This document shows, in pieces, positions 50,534 to 59,650 of a stretch of DNA of 64,000 nucleotides (the stretch's first letter is position 1; each line of letters opens with the position of its first letter). The notes beneath the pieces were generated by a model. That model was not told the DNA's origin, did no database searches, and was given only the letters and a program-made list of their open reading frames with translations. The DNA comes from Spartobacteria bacterium. GTDB lineage: Bacteria; Verrucomicrobiota; Verrucomicrobiia; Chthoniobacterales; UBA10450. The DNA lies in the NCBI GenBank assembly GCA_003134765.1, contig PLCM01000037.1, forward strand, positions 11,196 to 75,195, read 5' to 3'. The position numbers were made by a program, and so were the translations under genes.

Positions 50534-51055
50534 ATGCATTTCCCGAAGTCGGAAATCGAGGCGCTCTGGTGCCCGTGGCGCGTAGAGTATTTCGAACAGG
50601 AAACGCCGAACCCCGATTTTCTTTCCGACGCCGCGCGAGCGAGCGACGATGCCGCTCATCTGGTGGTAACGCGGCGTAAGAACGCGTTCCTCATGCTGAA
50701 TCGCTATCCCTACAGCATCGGCCATCTCATGGCCGTGCCCTACCGCAAAACCGGCGACGCCTCCTCGCTGGGAGAAAATGAAGTGCTCGAGCTTTGGGAC
50801 CTCGCACTCCATGGCCAGCGGCTTTTGCGGGAGACGATGAAGGCCCAGGGGTTCAACATCGGCTTGAATCTTGGCCAATCCGCCGGCGCCGGGGTGCCGG
50901 ATCATTTGCACCTCCACATCGTCCCGAGATGGAACGGTGACACGAATTTTATGCCGGTCCTGGCCGGGACGCGAATGCTCTCGGAAGGATTGCGCGGGCT
51001 CTACGACAAATTAATGGCCGCCCAGGAACGGATCGAAGAAAATAACGCACCGTAA
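50534..51055 (+). CDS. HIT family nucleotide hydrolase/transferase
   Basis: 173 residues from ATG 50534, preceded by GAAGGA. It belongs to the histidine triad family with DHLHLHIVPRW as the active site (about residues 128-138), KNAFLMLNRYPYSIGHLMAVPY, and LNLGQSAGAGVP. The N-terminal WCPWRVEY resembles the Ap4A phosphorylase-like branch. It acts on nucleotide phosphoanhydride or phosphoramidate substrates. A TTG 12 bases earlier is also possible. Confidence 0.9.
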   Translation: MHFPKSEIEALWCPWRVEYFEQETPNPDFLSDAARASDDAAHLVVTRRKNAFLMLNRYPYSIGHLMAVPYRKTGDASSLGENEVLELWDLALHGQRLLRETMKAQGFNIGLNLGQSAGAGVPDHLHLHIVPRWNGDTNFMPVLAGTRMLSEGLRGLYDKLMAAQERIEENNAP

Positions 51056-51058
51056 ATT

Positions 51059-51766
51059 ATGCCTACCTGGATCGAACCACCGCCAAAACAAAGAAGAACC
51101 GGTTGCCTGGGCAAAGGCTGCATGATGCTCGTGGTGTTTCTCATTCTGCTCGCGGTGGCGTTTTTCGTCGGCGGTTACGTCGGCGTGCGTTATGTCGTCA
51201 CTTCGACCAGCCCAAAGGAAATTCCGCAGGTAGAAACTTCGGATGCCGAACAGGAAGCGGTCCAGCATCGCTGGGAAGAATTCAAGGCCGGTCCTCAAAG
51301 CGCGCCGGTCGAAGCGACTACTCCGTCGACAACCACAACCACCACCGAGGTCGCGCCCACTCCTACTCCTTCCAGTAATCGAATCGAGCTTTCCGCTTCA
51401 GACATCAATCAGTTGATTGCCGGGAGCCGGAAGCTTCGCGGCAAGGCTTTCGTTTCGATCGAAAATAACGTTGCCCGTGTCCAGGTGAGCGTGCCGCTGG
51501 AGAAAGTGGGATTTCGGGGGCGCTTCCTCAACGGCGAGCTTCAGGTGCGCTCCGCGCCAGACCGCAATCCGCGCAACCTCGAGGTCACCGAGGTTTCCCT
51601 GGGTGGCGTCTCCGAGAAAGTGCTGAACTCGCTTTTGGGATTCCGTTCGCTCCGCAGTTACGCGGATCAATACGCAACGGAATACGACATCACGAGCTTC
51701 TCGATCGAAGACAATAAGGTCATTATCGAGAACGGCGGAAAGCCGATCCCCGGCGTGACGCGGTAG
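51059..51766 (+). CDS. membrane-anchored protein of unknown function
   Basis: 235 residues: a short N-terminus, one TM segment (CMMLVVFLILLAVAFFVGGY), a Thr/Pro-rich linker (about 85-105), then a beta-rich domain from ASDINQLIAGSRKLRGKAFVSI to SFSIEDNKVIIENG that would lie outside the cytoplasmic membrane. No known family. It starts 4 bp after the HIT gene stop. Confidence 0.7.
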   Translation: MPTWIEPPPKQRRTGCLGKGCMMLVVFLILLAVAFFVGGYVGVRYVVTSTSPKEIPQVETSDAEQEAVQHRWEEFKAGPQSAPVEATTPSTTTTTTEVAPTPTPSSNRIELSASDINQLIAGSRKLRGKAFVSIENNVARVQVSVPLEKVGFRGRFLNGELQVRSAPDRNPRNLEVTEVSLGGVSEKVLNSLLGFRSLRSYADQYATEYDITSFSIEDNKVIIENGGKPIPGVTR

Positions 51767-51770
51767 TTTC

Positions 51771-51840
51771 GGAGGGACGCGCTTCGGCACGTCCATAGGC
51801 AAAACAGAAAAGAATGGGACGTGCCGAAGCACGTCCCTCC
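51771..51840. repeat. palindromic repeat GGAGGGACG...CGTCCCTCC, copy 1
   Basis: Arms of about 24 bp (CTTCGGCACGTCC word) around an A-rich spacer, between convergent genes; likely a bidirectional end structure. A second copy is at 53869-53942. Confidence 0.8.
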
Positions 51841-51843
51841 GCA

Positions 51844-53448
51844 TTATTGCATGATCTCTCGAACGAAGACGTTGAGCTGGCCGTCGCTCTGCTTGCGCAC
51901 TTCGGTGATTTCGTAAGGACGCGCTTCATCGCGGGTGACGGTCGAGCCGCGGGTTGGCGGGGTGTAGCCGGTTGGAAAATCCACGATGATCCGCAGGTTC
52001 TGGCCGCCGCCCGCCAGTTTGAGGACCGCATCGGTCAATCCTGTCTTCAGACGCAGCACAGCGCGATTTGGCTCGGTAAAATTGACGACGAAGTGGCCCT
52101 TGAGATAAACGCGTTCGCCCGCAAGACCGCGGTCCGCGAGATCGCGTAAATCAGACGGGGTGATGAGACGGCCGACCGGCATCTTGCCAGGTGGAAACGT
52201 TTTCCAATTGCCACCGCCGGCGGTCGAGGCGAGCAAATTATCCGGCGCGGTGGCTGACGCCAACGGCGATGCCGCGGGAGGCGGTGGTGATGCGACGGCG
52301 ACCACCGGCGGCGTTGGGGGAGCCGGCGGTGCGACCGAGGGCGCAGGTGACTTCGCCATCGCAACCGCGGTGGCGGCCGGCGTCGGGGTCGGCTTCGGCA
52401 GCGGGGAATTTTGGGCGACCATGGTCGGCGTTCGCGCCGGAGTGGGCGAAGGCGTCGGCGTCGCCTTCTGGTTCTTCTTGTTTCCTTTCGTCGGCTTCGT
52501 GGGCGACGGAGGCGGTGCGGGCGGCGGGGTGACAACGGCGACTTTGGGTGTTTCGACCTGGGCCGCAGGCTCCACCCGAATCAATTCGTTGGCGGCGGGC
52601 GGCGGCGGAGTCGGTGCGAGACCGGCGACTGATTCGGTCGTCCGGTTCGGTGACACGCGATCTTTGTAACTGGCGTATTGCGTTTCCGCATCTTTGCGCG
52701 CCGCATCTTTGAAAAGCGGCCAGCCGGCGGCGAGATTCAGATCGAGAGGAGGCTCGAGAGTAAAAGTGCCCGGCCCCCGCGTGACGGTGTAACTTCCGTA
52801 GAGCAACGGCATCGTGGTAATCATGATCCGGCCATCGGAGAGTCGTTCCGCGTGGAGGACCGCTGAGAGGTCGTGCGTCCGCTCGAGTTTGATCTCCAGG
52901 CCTGTCACGAGCGTTTGCTTCATCAAGGGCAGGGCCTGGGGATCGGCCGGATAAACATGCTCCATGAGCAACTCGCCGTGATCGACCGCATTCGTCAGAG
53001 CGACCATCCCGGAGAGAAACAAATCGTTAGGCGTGAGTTCGCGCGCTTCCATGATGTTAAAACGCCCGACGACGTAAGGGACCAGCCCACGGACCTGCTG
53101 GAAATTCCGGATGTAATTGCGCGTCAGCTCAGCGTTTAGCGTGGCCAGCTCGGTCGGGCTCATCGCGATGTAGCGATCGTAAAGCTGTTTCGAAGTGAGG
53201 AATTCTCCCGCCGGCGCCGCCGTCAGTTCGAACCGTTTCGTCGGTTCGATCTTGTGGAGTTTCTTCAGGATCCGATAGCTCTGCGGCCGTTCCGGTTGCC
53301 AGAAGATGTAGAAGCTGCCAAGCCAGGCCGCGAAGGCGAGGCCGGTCAGCAGAAGAATGGCGACCGACCAGCCGAAGACGTTGGTTTTCTTTCGCCGTGA
53401 GCGCCCATAAGCATGCGCCGGCTCGTAGCGGAAGTAATCCCGATCCAT
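51844..53448 (-). CDS. membrane-anchored protein with long Pro/Ala/Thr-rich linker
   Basis: 534 residues. N-terminal TM anchor (VFGWSVAILLLTGLAFAAWL, about 25-44), then a conserved helical-beta domain (SYRILKKLHKIEPTKRFELTAAPAGEF to about 250). A linker of about 150 residues of Pro, Ala, Thr and Lys follows. The last 90 residues (GRLITPSDLRDLADRGLAGERVYLKGHFVVNF) form a small beta domain. I recognise no family. The linker suggests a spacing role across the periplasm. Confidence 0.7.
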   Translation of the reverse strand: MDRDYFRYEPAHAYGRSRRKKTNVFGWSVAILLLTGLAFAAWLGSFYIFWQPERPQSYRILKKLHKIEPTKRFELTAAPAGEFLTSKQLYDRYIAMSPTELATLNAELTRNYIRNFQQVRGLVPYVVGRFNIMEARELTPNDLFLSGMVALTNAVDHGELLMEHVYPADPQALPLMKQTLVTGLEIKLERTHDLSAVLHAERLSDGRIMITTMPLLYGSYTVTRGPGTFTLEPPLDLNLAAGWPLFKDAARKDAETQYASYKDRVSPNRTTESVAGLAPTPPPPAANELIRVEPAAQVETPKVAVVTPPPAPPPSPTKPTKGNKKNQKATPTPSPTPARTPTMVAQNSPLPKPTPTPAATAVAMAKSPAPSVAPPAPPTPPVVAVASPPPPAASPLASATAPDNLLASTAGGGNWKTFPPGKMPVGRLITPSDLRDLADRGLAGERVYLKGHFVVNFTEPNRAVLRLKTGLTDAVLKLAGGGQNLRIIVDFPTGYTPPTRGSTVTRDEARPYEITEVRKQSDGQLNVFVREIMQ

Positions 53449-53480
53449 CTAAACGCGCCTGCTTCGCGAACGATTCGTTT

Positions 53481-53816
53481 TCAAGCAGGGCGGGCTGCTT
53501 CGAAAGACGTACCGCACCCGCAAGTCCGGGCCGCATTTGGATTTTCGATGTGAAAGCCGGAACCGGTGAGACCGTCGCGATAGTCGAGGGTCGCGCCGCG
53601 CAAATAATCCACGCTCTCGCCATCGACGAAAAATTCGACGCCGTCCTGGGTTACGATCGCGTCGCCGGGTTTTTGCGCGCCCAGCGACATCTCGTACTGC
53701 AGTCCGGAACAGCCACCTTTGGCGATCCCCACGCGCAGGCCTTGGTGATCGGCCTGGGTGCGCCCTTCCAGGAGGCTGCGCAACTGCCGGACTGCGTTAT
53801 CCGTCACGGTTATCAT
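53481..53816 (-). CDS. erpA: iron-sulfur cluster insertion protein (HesB/IscA/ErpA family)
   Basis: 111-residue A-type carrier delivering Fe-S clusters to apo-enzymes. Ligand cysteines are in IAKGGCSGLQYEM (Cys36) and the C-terminal RTCGCGTSF pair. TDNAVRQLRSLL and GVEFFVDGESVDYLRGATLDY are family blocks. ATG 53816 follows a reading frame that is open far upstream antisense to mutL, but that part is not coding. ErpA is the closest type; IscA is the alternative. Fe-S client enzymes in this window include NadA and the Rieske oxygenase. Confidence 0.9.
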   Translation of the reverse strand: MITVTDNAVRQLRSLLEGRTQADHQGLRVGIAKGGCSGLQYEMSLGAQKPGDAIVTQDGVEFFVDGESVDYLRGATLDYRDGLTGSGFHIENPNAARTCGCGTSFEAARPA

Positions 53817-53868
53817 CGGTCGAGCGAAACTATCGCGCAGGTGGGTCAAGTCAAACCAGGCGCCTGTC

Positions 53869-53942
53869 GGAGGGACGTGCTTCTGCACGTCCAACTCGTC
53901 TTTATGCGGTCGAAGTCGGACGCGCCGAAGCACGTCCCTCCG
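53869..53942. repeat. palindromic repeat GGAGGGACG...CGTCCCTCC, copy 2
   Basis: Shares arms with 51771-51840; spacer differs. It lies in the divergent gap between erpA and mutL. Confidence 0.8.
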
Positions 53943-54002
53943 AGGAAGTTCCCGTGCTTTTCCTTCGCAATCGCAAATCGACAATCTAAAATCGAAAATA
54001 CG

Positions 54003-55808
54003 ATGAGTCGCATTCGCCTGTTGCCGGAAATTCTCGCCAGCCAGGTGGCGGCGGGCGAAGTGATCGAGCGGCCGGCTTCGGTGGTGAAGGAGCTGGTCGA
54101 AAATAGCATCGATGCCGGAGCGCGGAAGATCGAGGTCAGCACCCGGCGCGGCGGCATTTCGCTGGTCCGGGTCGTGGACGACGGCTGCGGAATGGATCGC
54201 GACGACGCCCTTCTTTCCCTCGAGCGGCACGCGACCAGCAAAATTCGCACGGCGGCCGACCTCGCGGCGATTGCGACCCTTGGATTTCGCGGCGAGGCAC
54301 TCCCGAGCATTGCCAGCGTCTCGCGTTTCCGGCTGACGACCCGTGAGCCGGAAGCGGTCGCGGGAACGGAAATTATTGTGGCGGGCGGGCGAATCGAAAC
54401 CGTGCGCGATGGCGGCGAAGCGCCCGGCACGCAGATCGAGGTGCGCTCGATCTTTTACAATCTGCCGGCACGCCGGAAATTTCTCCGCTCCGAAAATACG
54501 GAGAGCCGAAATATTGAACATCAACTTCATCTTCAGGCGACGGGGCATCCTGAAATCGCGTTCGCGTTCGTGCGCGATGAGCGCGTCGTTTTTCAACTCC
54601 CGGCGGCGGCGAATTTGCTCGACCGCATCCGCGATCTCCACGGCCGGGAGCTTGTCGATCGCCTTCTCGCCGTCGAAGACCCGGCAAGTGATTCTACGAC
54701 GATCCGCCTTCGTGGGCTGATTGGGCAGGCGGGGGTGAGCCGGCAGACCCGCGCCCAGCAACTCGTCGTCGTGAATGGTCGCGCGATCGAAAGCCCGGTG
54801 CTCACCGCGGCCCTGCGGGAAGGATATCACACTGCGCTCATGAAAGGTCAGTTTCCAGTCACATTCCTCTTTCTCGACCTCGACCCGGCGGCGGTGGACG
54901 TGAACGTGCATCCGGCGAAGCGCGAAGTCCGGTTTCGCGATCCCAATTCCGTTCGAGAAGCCGTGGTCGCAGCAATCCGCCGGACCCTGGAAAGCGGTCG
55001 GCGTGATTGGCAGCAACAATTTCAACGGCCGCCCGCGCCGATCGTTCCGGTCCCGCAGGAACAGTCGCCGCCTCAGCCGATTGAGCAGCGGCATTTCGTC
55101 GAAACTCCCGTTAGCCGGGTCGTCCCGAGCCGTTCAGGTGGCGAGGAAGCTGTGAAGCTGCCGGCGTCGGCCGGGGTCGGCGACCCCGGCTACAGGCCCG
55201 AGGAAGCGATAAAGGTCGCAAGTCCTTCGCAGCAGTTCCAGATCATCGGGGTTTTGAACAAACTTTATGTGCTGATGGAGAATCAGAAGGGACTGGTTCT
55301 CGTCGATCAGCACGCGGCGCACGAACGGATTTTGTTCGAGGAATTGCGGCGGCGCATGGAAGAGCAGGGTGTGCCGTCGCAACGGTTGCTGCTCGCGCAA
55401 ACGTTCGAGCTGGCGCCGCGCGATGCGGAATGGGTGGAACGAAATGCGGCGACCCTGCAGAAGATGGGTATTGGAATCGAGCCGTTTGGTCAGAACGCGT
55501 TCAAGATCGATAGCCTGCCGACGTTTCTCGATCTGTCGGATCCGGTGACGTTCATGCGCAAGGTGATCGACGGGCTCAAGAGCGCCAGCAACGGCAGCTC
55601 GGCCATGCGGCTGGGCGAGGAGATGATCGCGAAAACGGTTTGCCGTCACGCCGTGAAAGCGAACGACCCGTTACGTTATCTCGAAGTGGAAAAATTGATC
55701 ACCGACCTGCTCGAATGCGAATTGCCCTATTGCTGTCCGCATGGCCGGCCGACCATGATCCAGATTTCACACGCCGAGCTGGAGAAAAAGTTCGGAAGAA
55801 AGGTGTAG
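54003..55808 (+). CDS. mutL: DNA mismatch repair protein MutL (endonuclease type)
   Basis: 601 residues from ATG 54003. GHKL ATPase: QVAAGEVIERPASVVKELVENSIDAGA, VDDGCGM, ATSKI, GFRGEALPSIASV. A Pro/Gln-rich linker holds about residues 345-420. The C-terminal endonuclease motif DQHAAHERILFEE (DQHA-x2-E-x4-E) is intact, with CRHAVKAND and CCPHGRPT metal-site blocks, so this MutL should nick DNA itself, as in organisms without MutH. An in-frame palindrome (55170-55190) sits in the linker (VGDPGYRPEE). The preceding repeat could supply spurious upstream starts; MSRIRLLP is the family start. Confidence 0.96.
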   Translation: MSRIRLLPEILASQVAAGEVIERPASVVKELVENSIDAGARKIEVSTRRGGISLVRVVDDGCGMDRDDALLSLERHATSKIRTAADLAAIATLGFRGEALPSIASVSRFRLTTREPEAVAGTEIIVAGGRIETVRDGGEAPGTQIEVRSIFYNLPARRKFLRSENTESRNIEHQLHLQATGHPEIAFAFVRDERVVFQLPAAANLLDRIRDLHGRELVDRLLAVEDPASDSTTIRLRGLIGQAGVSRQTRAQQLVVVNGRAIESPVLTAALREGYHTALMKGQFPVTFLFLDLDPAAVDVNVHPAKREVRFRDPNSVREAVVAAIRRTLESGRRDWQQQFQRPPAPIVPVPQEQSPPQPIEQRHFVETPVSRVVPSRSGGEEAVKLPASAGVGDPGYRPEEAIKVASPSQQFQIIGVLNKLYVLMENQKGLVLVDQHAAHERILFEELRRRMEEQGVPSQRLLLAQTFELAPRDAEWVERNAATLQKMGIGIEPFGQNAFKIDSLPTFLDLSDPVTFMRKVIDGLKSASNGSSAMRLGEEMIAKTVCRHAVKANDPLRYLEVEKLITDLLECELPYCCPHGRPTMIQISHAELEKKFGRKV

Positions 55809-55823
55809 CGTCGCGACGCACTG

Positions 55824-55917
55824 GAGCCGGCCTTTCCCCACTGGAGCCGGCCTGCCCTCAGGCCGGTGGGATGCCGGCATCGTTTCCTCTCACCGGCACG
55901 AGGGCGTGCCGGCTCCA
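55824..55917. repeat. palindromic two-hairpin repeat (copy of 12950 element)
   Basis: Contains GGAGCCGGCCTG twice, CAGGCCGG, and CCGGCACGAGGGCGTGCCGG as at 12950-13022. It lies between convergent mutL and the GH113-like gene. Confidence 0.75.
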
Positions 55918-56913
55918 TTACTTCCAATGCTTCGCGATTAGCGCTTTGATCGCGGGAGTTTGTAACCGGTAATTCTCCTCGTGGTGATGCGGAATCTCGG
56001 GGAACCATTTCCACCAGAACATTCCGGCCAGGAAAGGATGGCGTGCCGGCAGATCCAGAGCCACCTCGAGGCAGCGCTGCTGGATCTCAGTGCAATGTTC
56101 GCCACCGGTCTGAAAACCCCAGGGTTCAGCCGCAGCCCGGGCGCTTTCGTTGTAGCCGATCTCGACAAAGAGAAATTGCTTGCCGTTTTGTTTCGAGAAT
56201 TTTTCCAGCTCGGCGCAACGCTTTTCCCACGCCGTGGAAATTTCTGAAGTGCCCGGGTCGGTCGTCTTCGTCAGCGGGAAATAAGCGAGGACGCCGATGT
56301 AATCGAGCGTGTCCCAGAACTTCACGTTGGTGTATTCGTTCCAGTTCGCGCCATAGGTGACCTTGCCATGATAAACCGCGCGCACCGCCGCAATGATCTT
56401 CCGCCAGCGCTCGTCGTATTTCTGCGGGTAGGTAAACTCGAGGCCGACACAAAAAATCTCGGCATGCTCGGATTCAGCCAGGGTCGCCATCTGGACAATC
56501 CACGCTTCATAATCGGAAAAGAACCGGTCCCATTCTTCCCGAGTGACAAAGTTGATCTCGCCGCGCCAGCTGAACTTCGTGCCCCAATACGCGATGTGGG
56601 GGATAACCATGGCCGACATCCCGCGCTCGTGGGCCCAATGGAGGGGCGTGGTGATATGGGTGGTGCTGGCGCCGGAACGCCGACCCCCCGAGACGTGGCC
56701 GTCCTCCCCGATTTGCGCATAAGGATGAATCGCGATGCTGTTCACGCCTAACGACTTCAACTCGTCGAGCGTTGCTGCCATTTCCGGCGTCTGCCATTCG
56801 ATACCCCACGTCTGGCACGAGACGATCATGCCTTTGTAAACCGGCGGTGGCGGCGCGGCGAGAGTGAGGCTGGTCGCAAAGAACGCGAACAGGAGCGACG
56901 AAACGCGTGTCAT
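55918..56913 (-). CDS. secreted GH113-like glycoside hydrolase (TIM barrel)
   Basis: 331 residues from ATG 56913. Signal peptide (LLFAFFATSLTLA) then a TIM-barrel: ELKSLGVNSIAIHPYAQ, GMSAMVIPHIAYWG, EIFCVGLEFTYPQKYDERW (candidate acid/base Glu), VTYGANWNEY, IGVLAYFPL, FVEIGYNESARAAAEPWG (candidate nucleophile Glu), GMFWWKWFPE. The pattern fits glycoside hydrolase family 113, whose known members cleave mannans. Family call is from recognised strand motifs; the actual substrate is not shown. A longer frame upstream overlaps gmd and is rejected. Confidence 0.7.
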   Translation of the reverse strand: MTRVSSLLFAFFATSLTLAAPPPPVYKGMIVSCQTWGIEWQTPEMAATLDELKSLGVNSIAIHPYAQIGEDGHVSGGRRSGASTTHITTPLHWAHERGMSAMVIPHIAYWGTKFSWRGEINFVTREEWDRFFSDYEAWIVQMATLAESEHAEIFCVGLEFTYPQKYDERWRKIIAAVRAVYHGKVTYGANWNEYTNVKFWDTLDYIGVLAYFPLTKTTDPGTSEISTAWEKRCAELEKFSKQNGKQFLFVEIGYNESARAAAEPWGFQTGGEHCTEIQQRCLEVALDLPARHPFLAGMFWWKWFPEIPHHHEENYRLQTPAIKALIAKHWK

Positions 56914-56928
56914 CACTTCGATGTAAAT

Positions 56929-56990
56929 CAAGGAGGGGCGATTTGAAATCGCCCTTTTAATAAATCGCGGTTTCAAACTGCCGCTCCTTG
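56929..56990. repeat. two-hairpin repeat CAAGGAG...CTCCTTG
   Basis: Contains GGGCGATTTGAAATCGCCC and a GCGGTTTCAAACTGC hairpin. The outer ends match the element at 17703-17736. Confidence 0.75.
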
Positions 56991-57019
56991 AGGCGACACG
57001 TTCGGTCTTGTAGAAAGGG

Positions 57020-58063
57020 ATGGCTTCGTTGAATGGTGTGGCGGGCGTTTCCCGAATCGTGGCTGATAACAAGAAAACTGCGCTGATAACCGGCATTACC
57101 GGCCAGGATGGCTCGTATCTGACGGAATTGCTCTTGGAAAAGGAATATGCGGTGCACGGAGTCGTCCGGCGCACGAGTAATCTCCTGCGTTCCCGGATCG
57201 AGCATCTGCGGAGCGACGAAAAGGTTTACGGGAAATCGCTCTTTCTCCATTACGGCGATCTCTCCGACGGGACGACGCTGCGCCGGATTTTTTCCGAGGT
57301 GCAGCCCACCGAACTTTATCATTTGGCGGGCCAAAGCCACGTCGGTTTGAGCTTCGAAATCCCGGAATCAACCTGCGAAGAAATCGGGATGGCGACGCTG
57401 CGACTGCTTGAGATCGTGCGCGACCAGCCGCAGTCGGTGAAATTTTATCACGCCTCAAGTTCCGAGATTTTCGGGAACGCGGCGGAATCGCCCCAGACAG
57501 AGCTGACCCCACTGCGGCCGGCGAGTCCCTATGGGTGCGCCAAGGCCTTCGCCACTCAGCTTGCGCGGGTCTACCGGGAGTCGTACGGGCTCTTTGTCGC
57601 CAACGGAATCCTCTACAATCACGAATCGCCCCGGCGCGGCGAGAATTTTGTGACCCGCAAGATCGCCCGGGTGGTGGCGCGGATCGCGCGGGGACTCGAG
57701 GAGGAGCTTTTGCTCGGGAACCTCGAGAGCCGGAGAGACTGGGGTCGGGCCCAGGACTACGTCACTGCGATGTGGCTGATGTTGCAGCAGGACAAGCCTG
57801 CTGATTATGTTGTCGCGACTGGTGAAACCCATTCCGTGCGCGATTTTGTCGAAGCTGCTTTCGCGGTGGTGAATCTGCCGTCGAAAAAATATGTGAAACA
57901 TAATCCGGCCTTCGACCGGCCGACCGAGCCGGCTCGGTTGGTCGGTTCACCGGAAAAGATCAGGGTGGAGTTGGGCTGGCGGCCACAGGGCTCGTTCACT
58001 GATCTCGTGCGCGAGATGGTGGAAGCGGAGCTCGCGACGGTCGATGCCGGAAAGGATACTTAG
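57020..58063 (+). CDS. gmd: GDP-mannose 4,6-dehydratase
   Basis: 347-residue short-chain dehydrogenase making GDP-4-keto-6-deoxymannose for fucose, rhamnose or related sugars in surface glycans. ALITGITGQDGSYLTELLLEK binds NADP; VVRRTSN, SSSEIFGN and the YGCAKAFA Tyr/Lys pair are catalytic; NHESPRRGENFVTRKI is the sugar-nucleotide site. Start at ATG 57020 is followed by a 17-residue lead; a later start is possible. No sugar reductase is adjacent. Confidence 0.93.
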   Translation: MASLNGVAGVSRIVADNKKTALITGITGQDGSYLTELLLEKEYAVHGVVRRTSNLLRSRIEHLRSDEKVYGKSLFLHYGDLSDGTTLRRIFSEVQPTELYHLAGQSHVGLSFEIPESTCEEIGMATLRLLEIVRDQPQSVKFYHASSSEIFGNAAESPQTELTPLRPASPYGCAKAFATQLARVYRESYGLFVANGILYNHESPRRGENFVTRKIARVVARIARGLEEELLLGNLESRRDWGRAQDYVTAMWLMLQQDKPADYVVATGETHSVRDFVEAAFAVVNLPSKKYVKHNPAFDRPTEPARLVGSPEKIRVELGWRPQGSFTDLVREMVEAELATVDAGKDT

Positions 58064-58087
58064 GGCAAGATCGTGAACTCAAAAAAC

Positions 58088-58257
58088 AAATTCGCCCTCA
58101 CCTGGCGCTGTCGCGTCCTTCTCTCCCACGGGGAGAGAATGGGAGAGGTGGCCATTCGCCGACAAACTGGAGGGCGAGACTCCGTCGAGTCGAAAACGAC
58201 TCGCGGCTCAATAAGTTCCTTCTCCTTGGGGGAGAAGGTTAGGATGAGGGCCAGGCG
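58088..58257. repeat. intergenic repeat with CTCCCACGGGGAGAG and CTCCTTGGGGGAGAAGG hairpins
   Basis: Occupies most of the 215 bp between gmd and uppP, opening with CCTGGCGC and closing with GGCCAGGCG. A short frame through it gives repeat-like residues only, so no gene is called. Confidence 0.65.
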
Positions 58258-58278
58258 AAAGTGTGAATTTCAAAAGCT

Positions 58279-59166
58279 ATGAATGACTTTCTCATCTCGT
58301 TCTTCCTCGGCATTGTCGAGGGACTTACCGAATTTTTGCCGGTTAGTTCGACGGCCCATCTCCGGATCGTTGAGGTGCTGCTAACCAAATTCGGGTTAGC
58401 GACCATCAGCTTGGACGACAGCTACTGGAAGATGTACACGATCGTCATCCAGCTCGGCGCCATCCTCGCGCTCCCGGTTTATTTTTGGGAGCGCATCCTG
58501 ACTCTCCTGGCAACATTTCCGCGCGGAGAGCGCGGTGATCGCACCATTGTCACCCATCCGCTTGGACTCACCCTGATCGCTTTTGTCGTGACTGCGATCC
58601 CGGCCTATCTCTTGAAAAAACAGATCGGCCAGAATCTCGAGAACCTCGGCGTGATGGCATGGGCGCTTCTTCTCGGCGGTGTCATCATGTGGGTGGTCGA
58701 CATCCTCTGCACGCGCCCGCGCACCACCGGGATGGACGAAATGACCTTGCCGCAGGCAATTTGGATCGGCGCGGTCCAAATTCTCTCGGCCGTTTTTCCC
58801 GGGACCTCGCGGTCCATGTCTACGATCGCGGCCGGGCAGACCGCGGGTTTGTCCCGTCCCGCCGCGCTCGAGTTTTCGTTCTTTCTTTCCATGCCCACGA
58901 TGGTGGTGGCAACAGGTTACGATTTGCTAAAGACTCTATGGCCGCATCACGACGCCACGGCGGAAGCGGGGCTCGCGCCGCTCATCATGACCTCGCACAA
59001 CTGGGTCGTGCTCGCGATTGGCTTTGTCGTTTCCTTTGTCGTCGCCCTCGGAGTAGTGGCCTGGTTCATACGCTGGGTGCGCGCCCGCGGGTTCGCGCCG
59101 TTTGCCCTTTACCGGATCATTTTGGGAATCGCCCTCCTCGTTCTGATTGGCCGCGGAGTTCTTTAG
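58279..59166 (+). CDS. uppP: undecaprenyl-diphosphatase (UppP/BacA)
   Basis: 295-residue inner-membrane phosphatase recycling undecaprenyl diphosphate for peptidoglycan and O-antigen synthesis. EGLTEFLPVSSTAHLRIVE and FPGTSRSMSTIAAG are the two catalytic segments; eight TMs are expected. Length is within range. The next gene starts 6 bp after its stop. uppS, which makes the substrate lipid, lies at 63373. Confidence 0.95.
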   Translation: MNDFLISFFLGIVEGLTEFLPVSSTAHLRIVEVLLTKFGLATISLDDSYWKMYTIVIQLGAILALPVYFWERILTLLATFPRGERGDRTIVTHPLGLTLIAFVVTAIPAYLLKKQIGQNLENLGVMAWALLLGGVIMWVVDILCTRPRTTGMDEMTLPQAIWIGAVQILSAVFPGTSRSMSTIAAGQTAGLSRPAALEFSFFLSMPTMVVATGYDLLKTLWPHHDATAEAGLAPLIMTSHNWVVLAIGFVVSFVVALGVVAWFIRWVRARGFAPFALYRIILGIALLVLIGRGVL

Positions 59167-59172
59167 GTGCGC

Positions 59173-59583
59173 ATGGAAACCACCGTAATCCTTCCGGACT
59201 TGCAGAGCTGCGTGCTTTGCGAAGATGTTCGCTGCGAAATTAACGGCATGCAGACGCTGGTGGGCGTGATCAACGTGATTCCGGCGCACTCCCTTCCGAT
59301 CAACTGCATGCGCCTCTGCATCTGGTCGCGCTGGTGCAGCGGCTCGGGAAAGTTTCGGCAGAAATCGCGGATCATCGGCGTGGACGAACAGCAGGTGCTC
59401 GCGCAGGCCGAAGTGGAATTCGAGCTGAAGGAGATGGAAGGCCACGCCACGAACGTCCACTACTTTGGTGGCGTCCAGTTCCAGCAGTTCGGATTGCACC
59501 ATGTCGAGATTTTCCTCGAGAACGAGCTCCGGCTGCGGTTTCCGTTGCCGGTGGTCCAGATCGGGTTGGTCCAGCCGCAATAA
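59173..59583 (+). CDS. conserved protein of unknown function (DUF6941-like)
   Basis: 136 residues from ATG 59173. The beginning VILPDLQSCVLCEDVRCEINGMQTLVGV and the end HHVEIFLENELRLRFPLPVVQIG resemble short bacterial proteins of the DUF6941 type. No signal peptide or TM. A GTG at 59167 would add two residues. It follows uppP closely, so the two may be cotranscribed. Confidence 0.7.
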   Translation: METTVILPDLQSCVLCEDVRCEINGMQTLVGVINVIPAHSLPINCMRLCIWSRWCSGSGKFRQKSRIIGVDEQQVLAQAEVEFELKEMEGHATNVHYFGGVQFQQFGLHHVEIFLENELRLRFPLPVVQIGLVQPQ

Positions 59584-59650
59584 TTCTCCGTAAAATTCAG
59601 AAGAGAACGCTTGCCACGGGGGCGGCTGATGTTCTACAAAGGTCGCCCTC

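Noticed and set aside
52160..52669. Gly/Val-rich frame opposite the Pro/Ala linker gene
   Set aside because: Pure mirror of the Pro/Ala/Thr codons on the other strand; no independent support.
53817..55094. Long antisense reading frame upstream of erpA
   Set aside because: It is antisense to mutL, whose ATPase motifs are intact. Only the last 111 codons, the erpA part, show a known protein family.
58073..58282. Short frame between gmd and uppP
   Set aside because: It translates the intergenic hairpin repeat; the residues (LLSHGERMGE, SFSLGEKVRMRA) are repeat-derived.
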